The notes below the pieces were generated by a model. That model was not told the DNA's origin and searched no databases. It saw only the letters and a list, made by a program, of their open reading frames with translations. Both the position numbers and the translations under genes were made by a program. Of a stretch of 55,383 nucleotides of DNA, positions 9,946 through 17,780 are shown one piece after another (positions within the stretch are counted from its first letter, which is position 1; each line of letters opens with the position of its first letter). The DNA comes from an uncultured Veillonellaceae bacterium (GTDB taxonomy: Bacteria > Bacillota > Negativicutes > Selenomonadales > Selenomonadaceae). The stretch is from contig CACYDT010000091.1 of assembly GCA_902773295.1 (NCBI GenBank), positions 1 to 55,383 on the forward strand, written 5' to 3'.

Positions 9946-10012
9946 CCATCTTTCCATAGGGTGAGTGAAGTAATCAACACGCCCTAAGCCGCCTATGCGG
10001 CGGATCGCACTG

Positions 10013-10246
10013 CTACAGCATCTGTTTCCGGAGCTGGCGGTAGAGGGAATAGATAGCAAGCGGGAATCCCAGAAGGATTCCCGTGAGTTTTCCATAAGGT
10101 GAGATTCCAAAATGGTCATCTGCCATCATGCCGAGGTAGACGCAGATGCCTACCACCACAACGAGGTAGATGCCCACTCCCGAGAGAACGGAGAAGGCTC
10201 TGACCGCCTGCCAGAGGCCCTCGTGCTTCTGCGGCTCCTCCGCCAT
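10013..10246 (-). CDS. atpZ: AtpZ/AtpI-family small membrane protein
   Basis: 77 residues with two membrane helices (about 19-38 and 53-70) joined by a short acidic loop (MADDHFGISPYGKLTG). This is the size and layout of the AtpZ family, which in other bacteria is co-transcribed with atpI and linked to ATP synthase assembly or Ca2+/Mg2+ movement. Its ATG shares one base with the wecB stop. In this window it is about 3 kb from atpI, with the FIST-GGDEF pair, a coiled-coil gene and a mini IS between them. Confidence 0.85.
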   Translation of the reverse strand: MAEEPQKHEGLWQAVRAFSVLSGVGIYLVVVVGICVYLGMMADDHFGISPYGKLTGILLGFPLAIYSLYRQLRKQML

Positions 10247-11412
10247 CAGAGCGCCCCCCGGAAAGCATCGGGACGCTCCTCCGCCAGTCCGTAGTGATAG
10301 AGGATGGCTTGGATGATGCGCTCCGAGGCATGGCCGTCGCCATAGGGATTGTGAGACTCTGCCATGCGCTGGTACTCTGCCTCGTCCGTGAGAAGTTTCC
10401 TGGCTTCCTCGTAGACCCGGATCCTGTCCGTGCCGATGAGCTTGACCGTCCCCGCTGTCACGGCCTCGGGACGCTCCGTGGTATCCCGCAGGACGAGCAC
10501 CGGTTTTCCCACAGCAGGCGCCTCCTCCTGGACGCCGCCGGAATCTGTGAGGATGAGATATGCCCTGTGCATGAGGTTCGCAAATGGTTCATAGTCCAAG
10601 GGATCGATGAGATGCACCCCGGAAAGCCCTCCAAGCTCTTCATCTACCACTTCACGTACCTTTGGGTTCTTATGGACAGGGAACACGATCTCCACATCGG
10701 GGAATTCCTCCGCAAGCTGCTTGAGAGCCTTGTAGACATGGCGCATGGGTTCGCCAAGGTTCTCCCTGCGGTGGGTCGTCACAAGGATGATACGCTTGCT
10801 CCCGAAATCGATTCCCTGCAAAAGCCCCTCCTCAAAGCGGAACCCTTCATCAATGGTATGATGCAGCGCATCGATGACCGTGTTGCCCGTAACGAAAATA
10901 TTCTTGGGATCCACTGCCTCGGCAAGCAGATTTGCCTCCGAGGTAGCTGTGGGCGCAAAATGAAGATCCGCAATGGCACCCGTGAGCTTGCGGTTCATCT
11001 CCTCCGGGAAAGGCGAATACTTGTTGCGGGTCCGAAGCCCTGCCTCCACATGCCCTACCGTGGTCTGATGGTAATAAGCGGCCAATGCTCCGGCAAACGT
11101 TGTCGTCGTGTCACCATGGACGAGCACGATGTCCGGCTTCTCCTCTCCCAGCACCTTGTCCAGTCCCATCATAGCGCGGGAGGTAATATCAAAAAGGGTC
11201 TGGCCTGCTGCCATGATATCGAGGTCATGATCCGGTTCGATGCCAAACAAATGCAGTACCTGATCCAGCATTTCCCGGTGCTGTGCCGTCACCGTCACCA
11301 CCGGGATAATCGTGTCGGGATGCTTCCTGAGCTCCAGCACGATGGGCGCCATCTTGATGGCTTCCGGACGCGTACCAAAAACCGTCATCACCTTGACCTG
11401 CTTTTTTTCCAT
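10246..11412 (-). CDS. wecB: UDP-N-acetylglucosamine 2-epimerase (non-hydrolysing)
   Basis: 388 residues from the ATG at 11412, which has AAAGGGG upstream; a start at 11472 would add 20 unrelated residues. It has the family opening VMTVFGTRPEAIKMAPIV, the catalytic and binding segments VQEEAPAVGKPVLVLRDTTERPEA and GDGHASERI, and RRENLG near residue 210. It interconverts UDP-GlcNAc and UDP-ManNAc for cell-surface glycopolymer synthesis. It follows a WecA/TagO-type transferase, so the pair likely starts a surface polysaccharide or linkage unit on undecaprenyl phosphate. Confidence 0.96.
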   Translation of the reverse strand: MEKKQVKVMTVFGTRPEAIKMAPIVLELRKHPDTIIPVVTVTAQHREMLDQVLHLFGIEPDHDLDIMAAGQTLFDITSRAMMGLDKVLGEEKPDIVLVHGDTTTTFAGALAAYYHQTTVGHVEAGLRTRNKYSPFPEEMNRKLTGAIADLHFAPTATSEANLLAEAVDPKNIFVTGNTVIDALHHTIDEGFRFEEGLLQGIDFGSKRIILVTTHRRENLGEPMRHVYKALKQLAEEFPDVEIVFPVHKNPKVREVVDEELGGLSGVHLIDPLDYEPFANLMHRAYLILTDSGGVQEEAPAVGKPVLVLRDTTERPEAVTAGTVKLIGTDRIRVYEEARKLLTDEAEYQRMAESHNPYGDGHASERIIQAILYHYGLAEERPDAFRGAL

Positions 11413-11482
11413 ACAGATCCCCTTTCCAAAAATATCCAATATCAAACGTGGGGCAGGTTTCCCTGCCCCCAAAACGTACCTT

Positions 11483-12544
11483 TCAATGCTGCTGTGCAGA
11501 TTTCGGCGATTCGTTCATGTGGAAAATCCCCAATTTTTTCGCCCCGAACAGGATTGCGGCAACCACAACACAGACAATGAGAATGGCAAACTGGCTGCTG
11601 ACTTCTGTCAATGTCACTGCACTCAGACCCAGCATCGCGCTGATGACATACATCAGAAGAACGGCCTGCCTCTGCGTGAATCCAAGGTCGAGCAGGCGGT
11701 GATGGAGATGGCCGCGATCCGGCTTGAAGATTGGCACCCCGCCACGATAGCGCCGCACGATGGCAAACGTCGTATCGAGAATAGGAAGCCCCAATGCCAG
11801 TATGGGAACAATGAGAGCAATCGTCGCTGCGCACTTCACCGCACCGATGATGGAAATGCCGGCGAGCATGAACCCAAGGAACATGCTGCCCGAATCCCCC
11901 ATGAAAATCCTGGCAGGATTGAAATTGTAATAGAGAAATCCGAAAGCGGCTCCTGCCAAAGAAGCCGTCAGCACCGCCACCAACAGGATGTTCTGCTGGA
12001 GCGCGACAAGGAAGATGGTGATGGATGCTATGACTGCCACGCCGGCGGCAAGCCCATCCAGACCATCGATGAGATTCACCGTGTTCGTCAGGCCAACCAC
12101 CCAGAAAATCGTGGCGGGTATCGCAAAATATTCCAGAAAGAAATAATCGCCAAAAGGATCCGTAATGAAGTCAATCCGCACGTCAAAGGCAATCGTGAGG
12201 ACACACGCCGCGACAATCTGCCCCAGAAGCTTGACTTTGGCGGGCAGGTTCCTGTAATCGTCAATGATGCCCAACAGGAAAATCAGGGAGCCGCTCACGA
12301 GGAGCCCCATGATCTCGAAACTCACTTCCGGCGTCAAGTCCTCGATGGACATGACCGCCAGCATGGACACCATAAACGCCACATAGATCCCGATGCCGCC
12401 GATACGGGCAATCGGTTTTTTATGCACCTTGCGTGCATCCGGGGCATCCATTGCTCCCGTCTTCGCAGCCAAGAAAATGACCCCGGGCGTAAGAACCAAG
12501 GTCACCCCCGCAGCAATAACGAACGCCAACACATACTCCGGCAT
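11483..12544 (-). CDS. wecA: Undecaprenyl-phosphate GlcNAc-1-phosphate transferase (WecA/TagO family)
   Basis: 353 residues with about ten membrane helices. The polyprenyl-phosphate hexose-1-P transferase motifs are present: the KKPIARIGGIGIY opening loop, GIIDDYRNLP (DDxxD-type), NLIDGLDGLAAG, FMGDSGSMFLGF and the terminal HRGHLHHRLLDLG. It transfers a sugar phosphate from UDP-GlcNAc (or a related UDP-sugar) to undecaprenyl phosphate at the inner face of the membrane. The neighbouring wecB supports a GlcNAc/ManNAc route. MraY is a relative, but the HHR loop fits WecA/TagO better. Confidence 0.93.
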   Translation of the reverse strand: MPEYVLAFVIAAGVTLVLTPGVIFLAAKTGAMDAPDARKVHKKPIARIGGIGIYVAFMVSMLAVMSIEDLTPEVSFEIMGLLVSGSLIFLLGIIDDYRNLPAKVKLLGQIVAACVLTIAFDVRIDFITDPFGDYFFLEYFAIPATIFWVVGLTNTVNLIDGLDGLAAGVAVIASITIFLVALQQNILLVAVLTASLAGAAFGFLYYNFNPARIFMGDSGSMFLGFMLAGISIIGAVKCAATIALIVPILALGLPILDTTFAIVRRYRGGVPIFKPDRGHLHHRLLDLGFTQRQAVLLMYVISAMLGLSAVTLTEVSSQFAILIVCVVVAAILFGAKKLGIFHMNESPKSAQQH

Positions 12545-12595
12545 ACAAGTCGCACTCCTTTTCTCTCGTTATGAGATACACTCCAAACACGCCTC

Positions 12596-12624
12596 ATTTT
12601 ACATCAGCCCTTCCCCAGTGTCAA
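12596..12624 (-). promoter_or_regulatory. Promoter of wecA-wecB-atpZ
   Basis: On the minus strand TTGACA (12624-12619), a 17-base spacer and TAAAAT (12601-12596), about 50 bases upstream of the wecA ATG. Confidence 0.8.
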
Positions 12625-12750
12625 CGAGAAAAACAAGGATTTTAGGAACTATTATTCCAGTATATTGCCCGGCAGCATCCCCAAAAAGATAAAAAAAAGA
12701 TAAAAAAAGAAAAAAAAAGCATGAATTCATAAAGAAACCCATGCAGGCAC

Positions 12751-12779
12751 TTGACATTTCTGGCTCCAGTTATAATAAT
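12751..12779 (+). promoter_or_regulatory. Promoter of the glcD-glcF-like pair
   Basis: TTGACA (12751-12756) is followed by a TATAATAATAAT run. AATAAT at 12774-12779 gives 17-base spacing; TATAAT at 12771 would give only 14. An A-rich tract just upstream could act as an UP element. Confidence 0.65.
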
Positions 12780-12800
12780 AATTAGAAAGGTATCGAGCCT

Positions 12801-12953
12801 ATGCCACGCAGCAACGAGGAAGGGATCTCATCTCTTGCCGAAGCGCACGGCAGGCTTGTTGTGCTTCCGAAAATGGCAGCGCGAACTGAATTCATTAAAC
12901 TTTTTCGACTTTCTCAAAAAGGGGCGAGCAAACATTGGACAAGACACAAATGA
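12801..12953 (+). CDS. Possible short upstream reading frame (leader peptide?)
   Basis: An ATG at 12801 has AGAAAGG 10 bases upstream and opens a 50-codon frame (MPRSNEEGISSL...KHWTRHK). It ends at 12953, overlapping the first codons of the dehydrogenase gene in another frame. It has no recognisable domain. It may be a translated leader that couples to the TTG start, or chance. Low confidence. Confidence 0.25.
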   Translation: MPRSNEEGISSLAEAHGRLVVLPKMAARTEFIKLFRLSQKGASKHWTRHK

Positions 12954-14320
12954 TTGCCGAGTTAAAAAAAATCGTAGGCGAAGAAAATGTGCTGACTTCA
13001 CCCGAAGCCTTGTACGAGTATTCCTATGATGCCACGCCTGGACACCTCTATTCACCGGATGCGGTGGTAAGTCCCGGCAATGTAAAAGAAGTTTCAGAAA
13101 TCCTGAAACTTGCCAATGCCAACAAGATTCCCGTATATCCCCGCGGTTCCGGCACCAATCTCTCAGCCGGCACGGCTCCTTTGAAGGGCGGGATTGTCCT
13201 TCTGATGCTCCGCTTCAATAAGATATTGGATGTGGATTTGGAAAATCTCATCGCCGAAGTGGAAGTTGGCGTGGTTGTGCAGGACATCAACGATCACATC
13301 GCACAATACGGCCTCATCTATCCGCCGGATCCCGGCACGGTGAAAACGGCCAGCCTCGGCGGCACCATCGCAGAGAATGCCGGCGGGCTGCGCGGTCTGA
13401 AATACGGCATCACCAAGAACTATGTCCAAGGGTTGGAAGTTGTCCTGGCCAACGGCGATATCATCCACACCGGCGGCAAGAACGTCAAGGATGTGTCCGG
13501 CTATGATATGACGAAGCTCTTCACCGGCGCAGAGGGAACTCTGGGCGTAATCACCAAGGCTTATCTGAAGCTGATGCCAGCACCGGAGGCCACCAAGAGC
13601 ATGGTGGCGGTCTTCAATACCATCGAGGATGCAGGCCGTGCCGTTTCCGGTATCATTGCTGCCAAGATCATCCCCGCAACCCTGGAAATCCTGGACAACG
13701 CTTCCATCCGCACGGTAGAAGACTTCATGCATGTCGGTCTTCCCACGGATGCCGATGCCATCCTCTTGATTGAAGTAGATGGCCATCCGACCATTGTGGC
13801 AGATGATGCCGAAAAGGTCATGACCGTTTTGCGGGAAAACAACGCCCGGGAGGTCACGATGGCGAAATCAGCCGAGCACAAGAACCAGCTCTGGACTGCC
13901 CGCCGCATGGCACTGCCCTGCCTGGCAAAATTGCGCCCGACCACCTTCGTCGAGGACGCGACCGTTCCCCGCAGCAAGATACCGGCATTCCTCAATGTGG
14001 TAAAGAAAGCGGCCAAGGAGCACAATGTCACGATTGGTACCTTCGGACATGCCGGAGACGGAAATATGCACCCGACGATTGTCTGCGACCTTCGCGACAA
14101 GGAAGAGATGGAACGGGTCTATAAGGCCATGGACGACATTTTCCGCGGTGCCGTGGAACTGGGAGGCACGCTCTCCGGCGAGCATGGCATCGGTCTCGGC
14201 AAGCTGCCGTGGATGGAATTGCAGCATGGCAAGGAAGGCATGGAAGCCATGAGGGCCATCAAGCGCGCCCTTGACCCGAATCTCATCCTGAATCCCGGCA
14301 AGTTGTTAGGAGAGTGCTAA
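12935..14320 (+). CDS. glcD: FAD-linked lactate/glycolate dehydrogenase, GlcD-type subunit
   Basis: 461 residues. It has the FAD_binding_4 (VAO/PCMH) domain at about 40-180, with PRGSGTNLSAGTAPL, PPDPGTVKTASLGGTIAENAGG and GYDMTKLFTGAEGTLGVI. A C-terminal FAD-oxidase domain carries [12 protein letters not shown] and [13 protein letters not shown]. It oxidises a 2-hydroxyacid, lactate or glycolate. The start is TTG at 12935, about 10 bases after AAAAGGGG; the next ATG at 12950 is too far from that site. It is coupled to the Fe-S subunit one base downstream. The substrate is not fixed by sequence; lactate is favoured by the nearby lactate operon. Confidence 0.9.
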   Translation: MDKTQMIAELKKIVGEENVLTSPEALYEYSYDATPGHLYSPDAVVSPGNVKEVSEILKLANANKIPVYPRGSGTNLSAGTAPLKGGIVLLMLRFNKILDVDLENLIAEVEVGVVVQDINDHIAQYGLIYPPDPGTVKTASLGGTIAENAGGLRGLKYGITKNYVQGLEVVLANGDIIHTGGKNVKDVSGYDMTKLFTGAEGTLGVITKAYLKLMPAPEATKSMVAVFNTIEDAGRAVSGIIAAKIIPATLEILDNASIRTVEDFMHVGLPTDADAILLIEVDGHPTIVADDAEKVMTVLRENNAREVTMAKSAEHKNQLWTARRMALPCLAKLRPTTFVEDATVPRSKIPAFLNVVKKAAKEHNVTIGTFGHAGDGNMHPTIVCDLRDKEEMERVYKAMDDIFRGAVELGGTLSGEHGIGLGKLPWMELQHGKEGMEAMRAIKRALDPNLILNPGKLLGEC

Positions 14321-14321
14321 A

Positions 14322-15632
14322 ATGGCAAATGAACTTACAGCAGAAGCACTGAACAAACACGATGCCACGCTGCTTTCCGATATTGACGACGCTCTGGCAA
14401 ATTGCATGAAATGCGGCAACTGCCAGGCCGGCTGCCCTATCTACAGGGAAACCCGCAAGGAATATTCCGTGGCTCGCGGCAAGATATCGCTGATGCAGGC
14501 AATCTTGAGCGGCAAGCTCCCCATCTCCGAGGAATTTGACCATATCATGGCGCAGTGCCTGAATTGCAAGACCTGCTCGGCCAACTGCCCCTGCGGCGTA
14601 AAAGCAGACGATCTCATATTGCGCGGCCGCAATGCTGCCGTCAAGGCACGCGGCCTGCATCCCATCAAGAAGAATGTGTTCCGTCTTTTGAGCAACCGTC
14701 CGCTCTTCAATGCGGTTCTCCGCATGGGCGGTATGTTCGGCTGGCTCACCTTCAAGGAAGTTCCCGACAAGAATGCGGTTCTTTCCCGTTTCCCCGCTCC
14801 CGGCATGGACCCCAATCGCGCCACGGCGCCGATTGCCTCCACGCCTCTGAGGAGCAAATACCCGGAAGTCATCAAGGTGCCGAATGCCAAGATGCGTGTT
14901 GCGTTCTTTACGGGATGCACCATAAACTACATGTATACGGACATGGGCGAGGCGGTCATTGAAGTCCTGAAAGCAAATGACATTGAAATTGTCATCCCGC
15001 CCAAGCAGCATTGCTGCGCCACGCCGGTTCATGTCTCCGGATGCTTCGACCTCGCAAACGAGATGGCTCGGAACACCATCGAAATCTTCGAAAAGCTCGA
15101 TGTACAGTATATCATCGGCGCATGCGGCTCCTGCGTGGAAGCGCTGAAGACCTATCCGGAATGGCTGAAAGACGATCCGAAATGGAAAGAGCGTGCGGAA
15201 AAAGTAGCGGTAAAAGTGCGCGAAATCAGCGAATTCCTCGTGGAAGTCGGGTACAAGAAGGACATCATGGGTCCCGTGAACAAGAAAATCACCATGCATG
15301 ATCCCTGCCACATGGTACGCGGCATCAAGGTGACGAAACAGCCCCGGGATATCCTGAAATCGATTCCCGGCGTCCAGTTCATTGAAATGAACGAAGCCGA
15401 TCGCTGCTGCGGTTCCGGCGGATCTTTCAGTCTGGCTCACTATGAGCTGTCGCGGCAGATCAACGACCGCAAGTGCGAAAACATCAGGAAGACGAATGCA
15501 GACTACGTCACGGCCAGCTGCCCAAGCTGCCGCATGCATATCACTGACGGCCTCATCCAGAACAAGATGCCTCAGGTCGTATATCATCCGATCCAGGTTC
15601 TGGCGGAATCCTATCGCAACTACAAGAAGTAA
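14322..15632 (+). CDS. glcF: Fe-S electron-transfer subunit, GlcF type
   Basis: 436 residues. Two [4Fe-4S] ferredoxin motifs lie in the N-terminal 100 residues (CMKCGNCQAGCP and CLNCKTCSANCP), followed by two CCG domains (FFTGCTINYMYTD ... QHCCATPVHVSG ... CGSCVEAL, and HDPCHMVRG ... RCCGSGGSF ... SCPSCRMHI). This is the build of GlcF/LldE-type subunits that pass electrons from the flavin subunit to quinone or another acceptor. It has its own AGGAGAG site overlapping the glcD stop region. A 22-bp hairpin follows. Confidence 0.92.
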   Translation: MANELTAEALNKHDATLLSDIDDALANCMKCGNCQAGCPIYRETRKEYSVARGKISLMQAILSGKLPISEEFDHIMAQCLNCKTCSANCPCGVKADDLILRGRNAAVKARGLHPIKKNVFRLLSNRPLFNAVLRMGGMFGWLTFKEVPDKNAVLSRFPAPGMDPNRATAPIASTPLRSKYPEVIKVPNAKMRVAFFTGCTINYMYTDMGEAVIEVLKANDIEIVIPPKQHCCATPVHVSGCFDLANEMARNTIEIFEKLDVQYIIGACGSCVEALKTYPEWLKDDPKWKERAEKVAVKVREISEFLVEVGYKKDIMGPVNKKITMHDPCHMVRGIKVTKQPRDILKSIPGVQFIEMNEADRCCGSGGSFSLAHYELSRQINDRKCENIRKTNADYVTASCPSCRMHITDGLIQNKMPQVVYHPIQVLAESYRNYKK

Positions 15633-15661
15633 GGAAGAGGCGTACACTGTTCCTTACCCAA

Positions 15662-15713
15662 AAACGGCTCCCGTTCTATCGTGCTGTTCCGGCACGATAG
15701 AACGGGAGCCGTT
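15662..15713. terminator. Long hairpin terminator between glcF and dCMP deaminase
   Basis: A perfect 22-bp stem (15663-15684 with 15692-15713) has a 7-base loop. On the minus strand it is followed by five T, so it best serves the dCMP deaminase gene; on the plus strand the tail is weak but the stem may still end glcF transcription. Confidence 0.8.
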
Positions 15714-15728
15714 CTTCATCCTCACATC

Positions 15729-16190
15729 TCAATCCCGTATCTCCGCAGGGCTGCATTTCACGATGCTGCCATCCGTTTCCAGGTAGACCACCTTCGCCAG
15801 CTGCGCATTGCGAAGCATGCGGCGGCAAAGCAGGCATGGCTTGCCGGAGGCCAGCGTCCCGTCCGCATTGAACCCCACGATATAGATGGTTGCTCCCTGC
15901 ATCCGGATGGGATCGGCGTTGATGATGGCATTCTGCTCCGCATGGACTGCCACGCAAAGCTCATAGTTCTGCCCCTTGGGCACATGGAGCCTCTCCCGCT
16001 CGCAAAGCCCGGTGTCGATACAGTTGGCCTCTCCCCTGGGCGCCCCGTTGTAGCCCGTGCTGATGATGATAGAATCCTTCACAATGATTGCACCGTAACG
16101 GCGGCGCAGGCAGGTAGCCCGCCTCCCCACCGCTTTGGCGATGTCAAGAAAATACTCTGTCCAATCCGGGCGTTGCTGTTTCTCTGCCAT
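15729..16190 (-). CDS. comEB: Deoxycytidylate (dCMP) deaminase, ComEB-like
   Basis: 153 residues. The zinc site is complete: HAE at 83-85 and PCLLC with Cys119 and Cys122. GYNGAPRG (46-53) is the dCMP-deaminase substrate loop, and an extra C-x-H-like zinc region (CIDTGLCERERLH) is present as in this family. It converts dCMP to dUMP for dTTP synthesis. It is a single gene, convergent with glcF and divergent from flagellin. Confidence 0.93.
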   Translation of the reverse strand: MAEKQQRPDWTEYFLDIAKAVGRRATCLRRRYGAIIVKDSIIISTGYNGAPRGEANCIDTGLCERERLHVPKGQNYELCVAVHAEQNAIINADPIRMQGATIYIVGFNADGTLASGKPCLLCRRMLRNAQLAKVVYLETDGSIVKCSPAEIRD

Positions 16191-16334
16191 GCGGCATCCT
16201 CCCCTGTATGATACTTATACTAGAAAGCTCTTACGCTCTCTGCATATACCGCGGACGATTTGTAGCGAGATGAAAATTTCATTGCTCGCAAGCATAGATT
16301 GCCATATTTTCTTAGATTATTATATCATCATTGC

Positions 16335-16362
16335 TAAAGTTTTTCCTCCAAAACTCCGATAT
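16335..16362 (+). promoter_or_regulatory. Sigma-28 (FliA/SigD) promoter of the flagellin gene
   Basis: TAAAGTTT at 16335-16342 and TCCGATAT at 16355-16362. This is one base longer than ideal spacing but otherwise close to the motility sigma consensus (TAAA...CCGATA). The flagellin ATG is 40 bases downstream, with AGGAGGAA between. Confidence 0.8.
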
Positions 16363-16401
16363 ATTTTTATAGATCTGATGTATTCTTAGGAGGAAATCGT
16401 C

Positions 16402-17769
16402 ATGGCAATGGTGATAAAAAACAATCTGTCGGCACAGAACAGCTTAAAAAATCTGAACAAGAACTCCCGTGCATTATCGAAAAGCCTGAAAAAGATTTCC
16501 TCCGGAAGGCGTATCACCGGAGCTATGGACGATTCCTCGGGCTTTGTGATTGCAGAACGCATGGTCGTGCAGCTTCGCGGTCTGGAACAATCGACACGCA
16601 ATGCCCAGAACGGTGCCAGCTTGCTCAAGACAGCAGACGGCGCCATTGGCTCCACCGTGGATATCCTGAAATGCATGAAGGAAAGAGCCATCAATGCTGC
16701 AAACGACTCGAATACGGACGAGGACCGCGCCATCATGCAAAAGGAATTCGACCAGTACATCGATCAAATCGATGACAATGCACTCGTGACATTCAACGGA
16801 CAGTACCTGACCACCGGCACCCACAACAGCCAAACCCGGCACATGTTCAACACCCTGGCGAATAACAATCTGGGCAACAACAGCTTGAGCGGCACTTCGA
16901 CAACACCTCTGACCGACTGGGTCACCAAAAGCGGCGAAAACCTGGGCATCCTCAGCTCGGACCGCATCACCCTCTCCGTCACATGGCAAGGCACCACCTA
17001 TGCCGGCACCTATGATGTGGGAACCTCCTCCATGGGGGACATTATGACCCAATGGTATGCAGAAATGCGCGCAAAGGGTCTCAACACGGGATGGAACTGG
17101 CATTTCAACTACGACACCTACGGTCTGGACGGGCAGTGGCAGCCCGTTGTTCCCCCGGACGGCAAAAGAACCGACACGGTTGCCGCGTACCTGGATGCCT
17201 CCAACCCGGATGCCGTTCCTGCCGGAGAGGAGGGCCTACGGTACCAACTGGGAGGCTTCACCATCAGCGTGGCGGACAGCACCGGCAACATCAAGAGCAA
17301 TGTGAACCGCTTTCTGGATGACTATCACGAAGTCATCCGCGCCCAGAACGAATCGAAGGACAACGCCTTCGTCTTCCATCTGGGAACAAAGGCAAATCAG
17401 GCCATCAAGATCGGCTTCACGGATATGAGGGCGTATGCCCTGGCATTGAAGGGCGAGGATGGCACGAACATCAGCATCTGCACACAGGTATCGGCCAATG
17501 CGGCCATCAGCGTGCTGGACAATGCCTTGATGAAAGCCCTGGACGAGCAGGTGAAAATCGGCGCCACCCTGGAACGTCTGGATCATACCATCAACACCCT
17601 GACGGTTGCTTCTGAAAATGTGCAAAACGCAGAGTCCACCATTCGCGATGCCGACATGGCAAAGGAAATGCTGGACTTCACCAAAAACAACGTGCTCGTA
17701 CAGGCATCGCAATCCATGCTGGCCCAAGCAAATCAGAACAGCTCAAACGTGCTCAGCCTGCTCCAATAA
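16402..17769 (+). CDS. Flagellin
   Basis: 455 residues. The N-terminal D0/D1 region (MAMVIKNNLSAQNSLKNLNK ... ISSGRRITGAMDDSSGFVIAERM ... QNGASLLKTADGAI) and the C-terminal region (LDHTINTLTVASENVQNAESTIRDADMAKEML ... VLVQASQSMLAQANQ) are clear flagellin signatures. A variable middle of about 200 residues (about 140-370) holds the surface domains. It is exported by the flagellar type III system and builds the filament. It carries its own sigma-28 promoter and an AGGAGGAA site, with no other motility gene nearby. Two Cys residues (in ILKCMKE and SICTQV) are unusual for a filament protein. Its 3' end is only 11 bases from the convergent regulator gene. Confidence 0.96.
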   Translation: MAMVIKNNLSAQNSLKNLNKNSRALSKSLKKISSGRRITGAMDDSSGFVIAERMVVQLRGLEQSTRNAQNGASLLKTADGAIGSTVDILKCMKERAINAANDSNTDEDRAIMQKEFDQYIDQIDDNALVTFNGQYLTTGTHNSQTRHMFNTLANNNLGNNSLSGTSTTPLTDWVTKSGENLGILSSDRITLSVTWQGTTYAGTYDVGTSSMGDIMTQWYAEMRAKGLNTGWNWHFNYDTYGLDGQWQPVVPPDGKRTDTVAAYLDASNPDAVPAGEEGLRYQLGGFTISVADSTGNIKSNVNRFLDDYHEVIRAQNESKDNAFVFHLGTKANQAIKIGFTDMRAYALALKGEDGTNISICTQVSANAAISVLDNALMKALDEQVKIGATLERLDHTINTLTVASENVQNAESTIRDADMAKEMLDFTKNNVLVQASQSMLAQANQNSSNVLSLLQ

Positions 17770-17780
17770 AAACTCCCTCG

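Larger units (their letters stand above)
9717..9969 (-). mobile_element. Mini IS200/IS605 derivative (PATE/MITE-like)
   Basis: Read on the minus strand, it begins near a TTGATTAC target-like site (9977-9970). It then has a promoter (TTGCTG, 17 bases, TATAAT), a ribosome site, a 22-codon reading frame ending SGSSKRATV, a guide-RNA-like stretch, a hairpin CCCCTAGCTTTAGCTATGGGG and the end GAGTGTCAA at about 9717. Those last parts are typical right-end features of IS200/IS605 elements. No transposase or nuclease body is present, so it looks like an internal deletion derivative mobilised in trans. The left limit is uncertain by about 10 bases. Confidence 0.65.
12545..12934. other. Divergent intergenic region wecA / glcD-like
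   Basis: The 390 bases hold a minus-strand promoter for wecA, an A-rich tract at 12683-12718, a plus-strand promoter at 12751-12779, a possible 50-codon frame (12801-12953), and a GAACTGAATTCAT motif at 12883 that also occurs upstream of the FIST gene. I see no tRNA or known riboswitch. Confidence 0.6.

Noticed and set aside
12683..12718. A-rich tract as a terminator T-run for wecA
   Set aside because: It is upstream of wecA and not preceded by a stem on either strand; more likely an UP-type or bent DNA segment.
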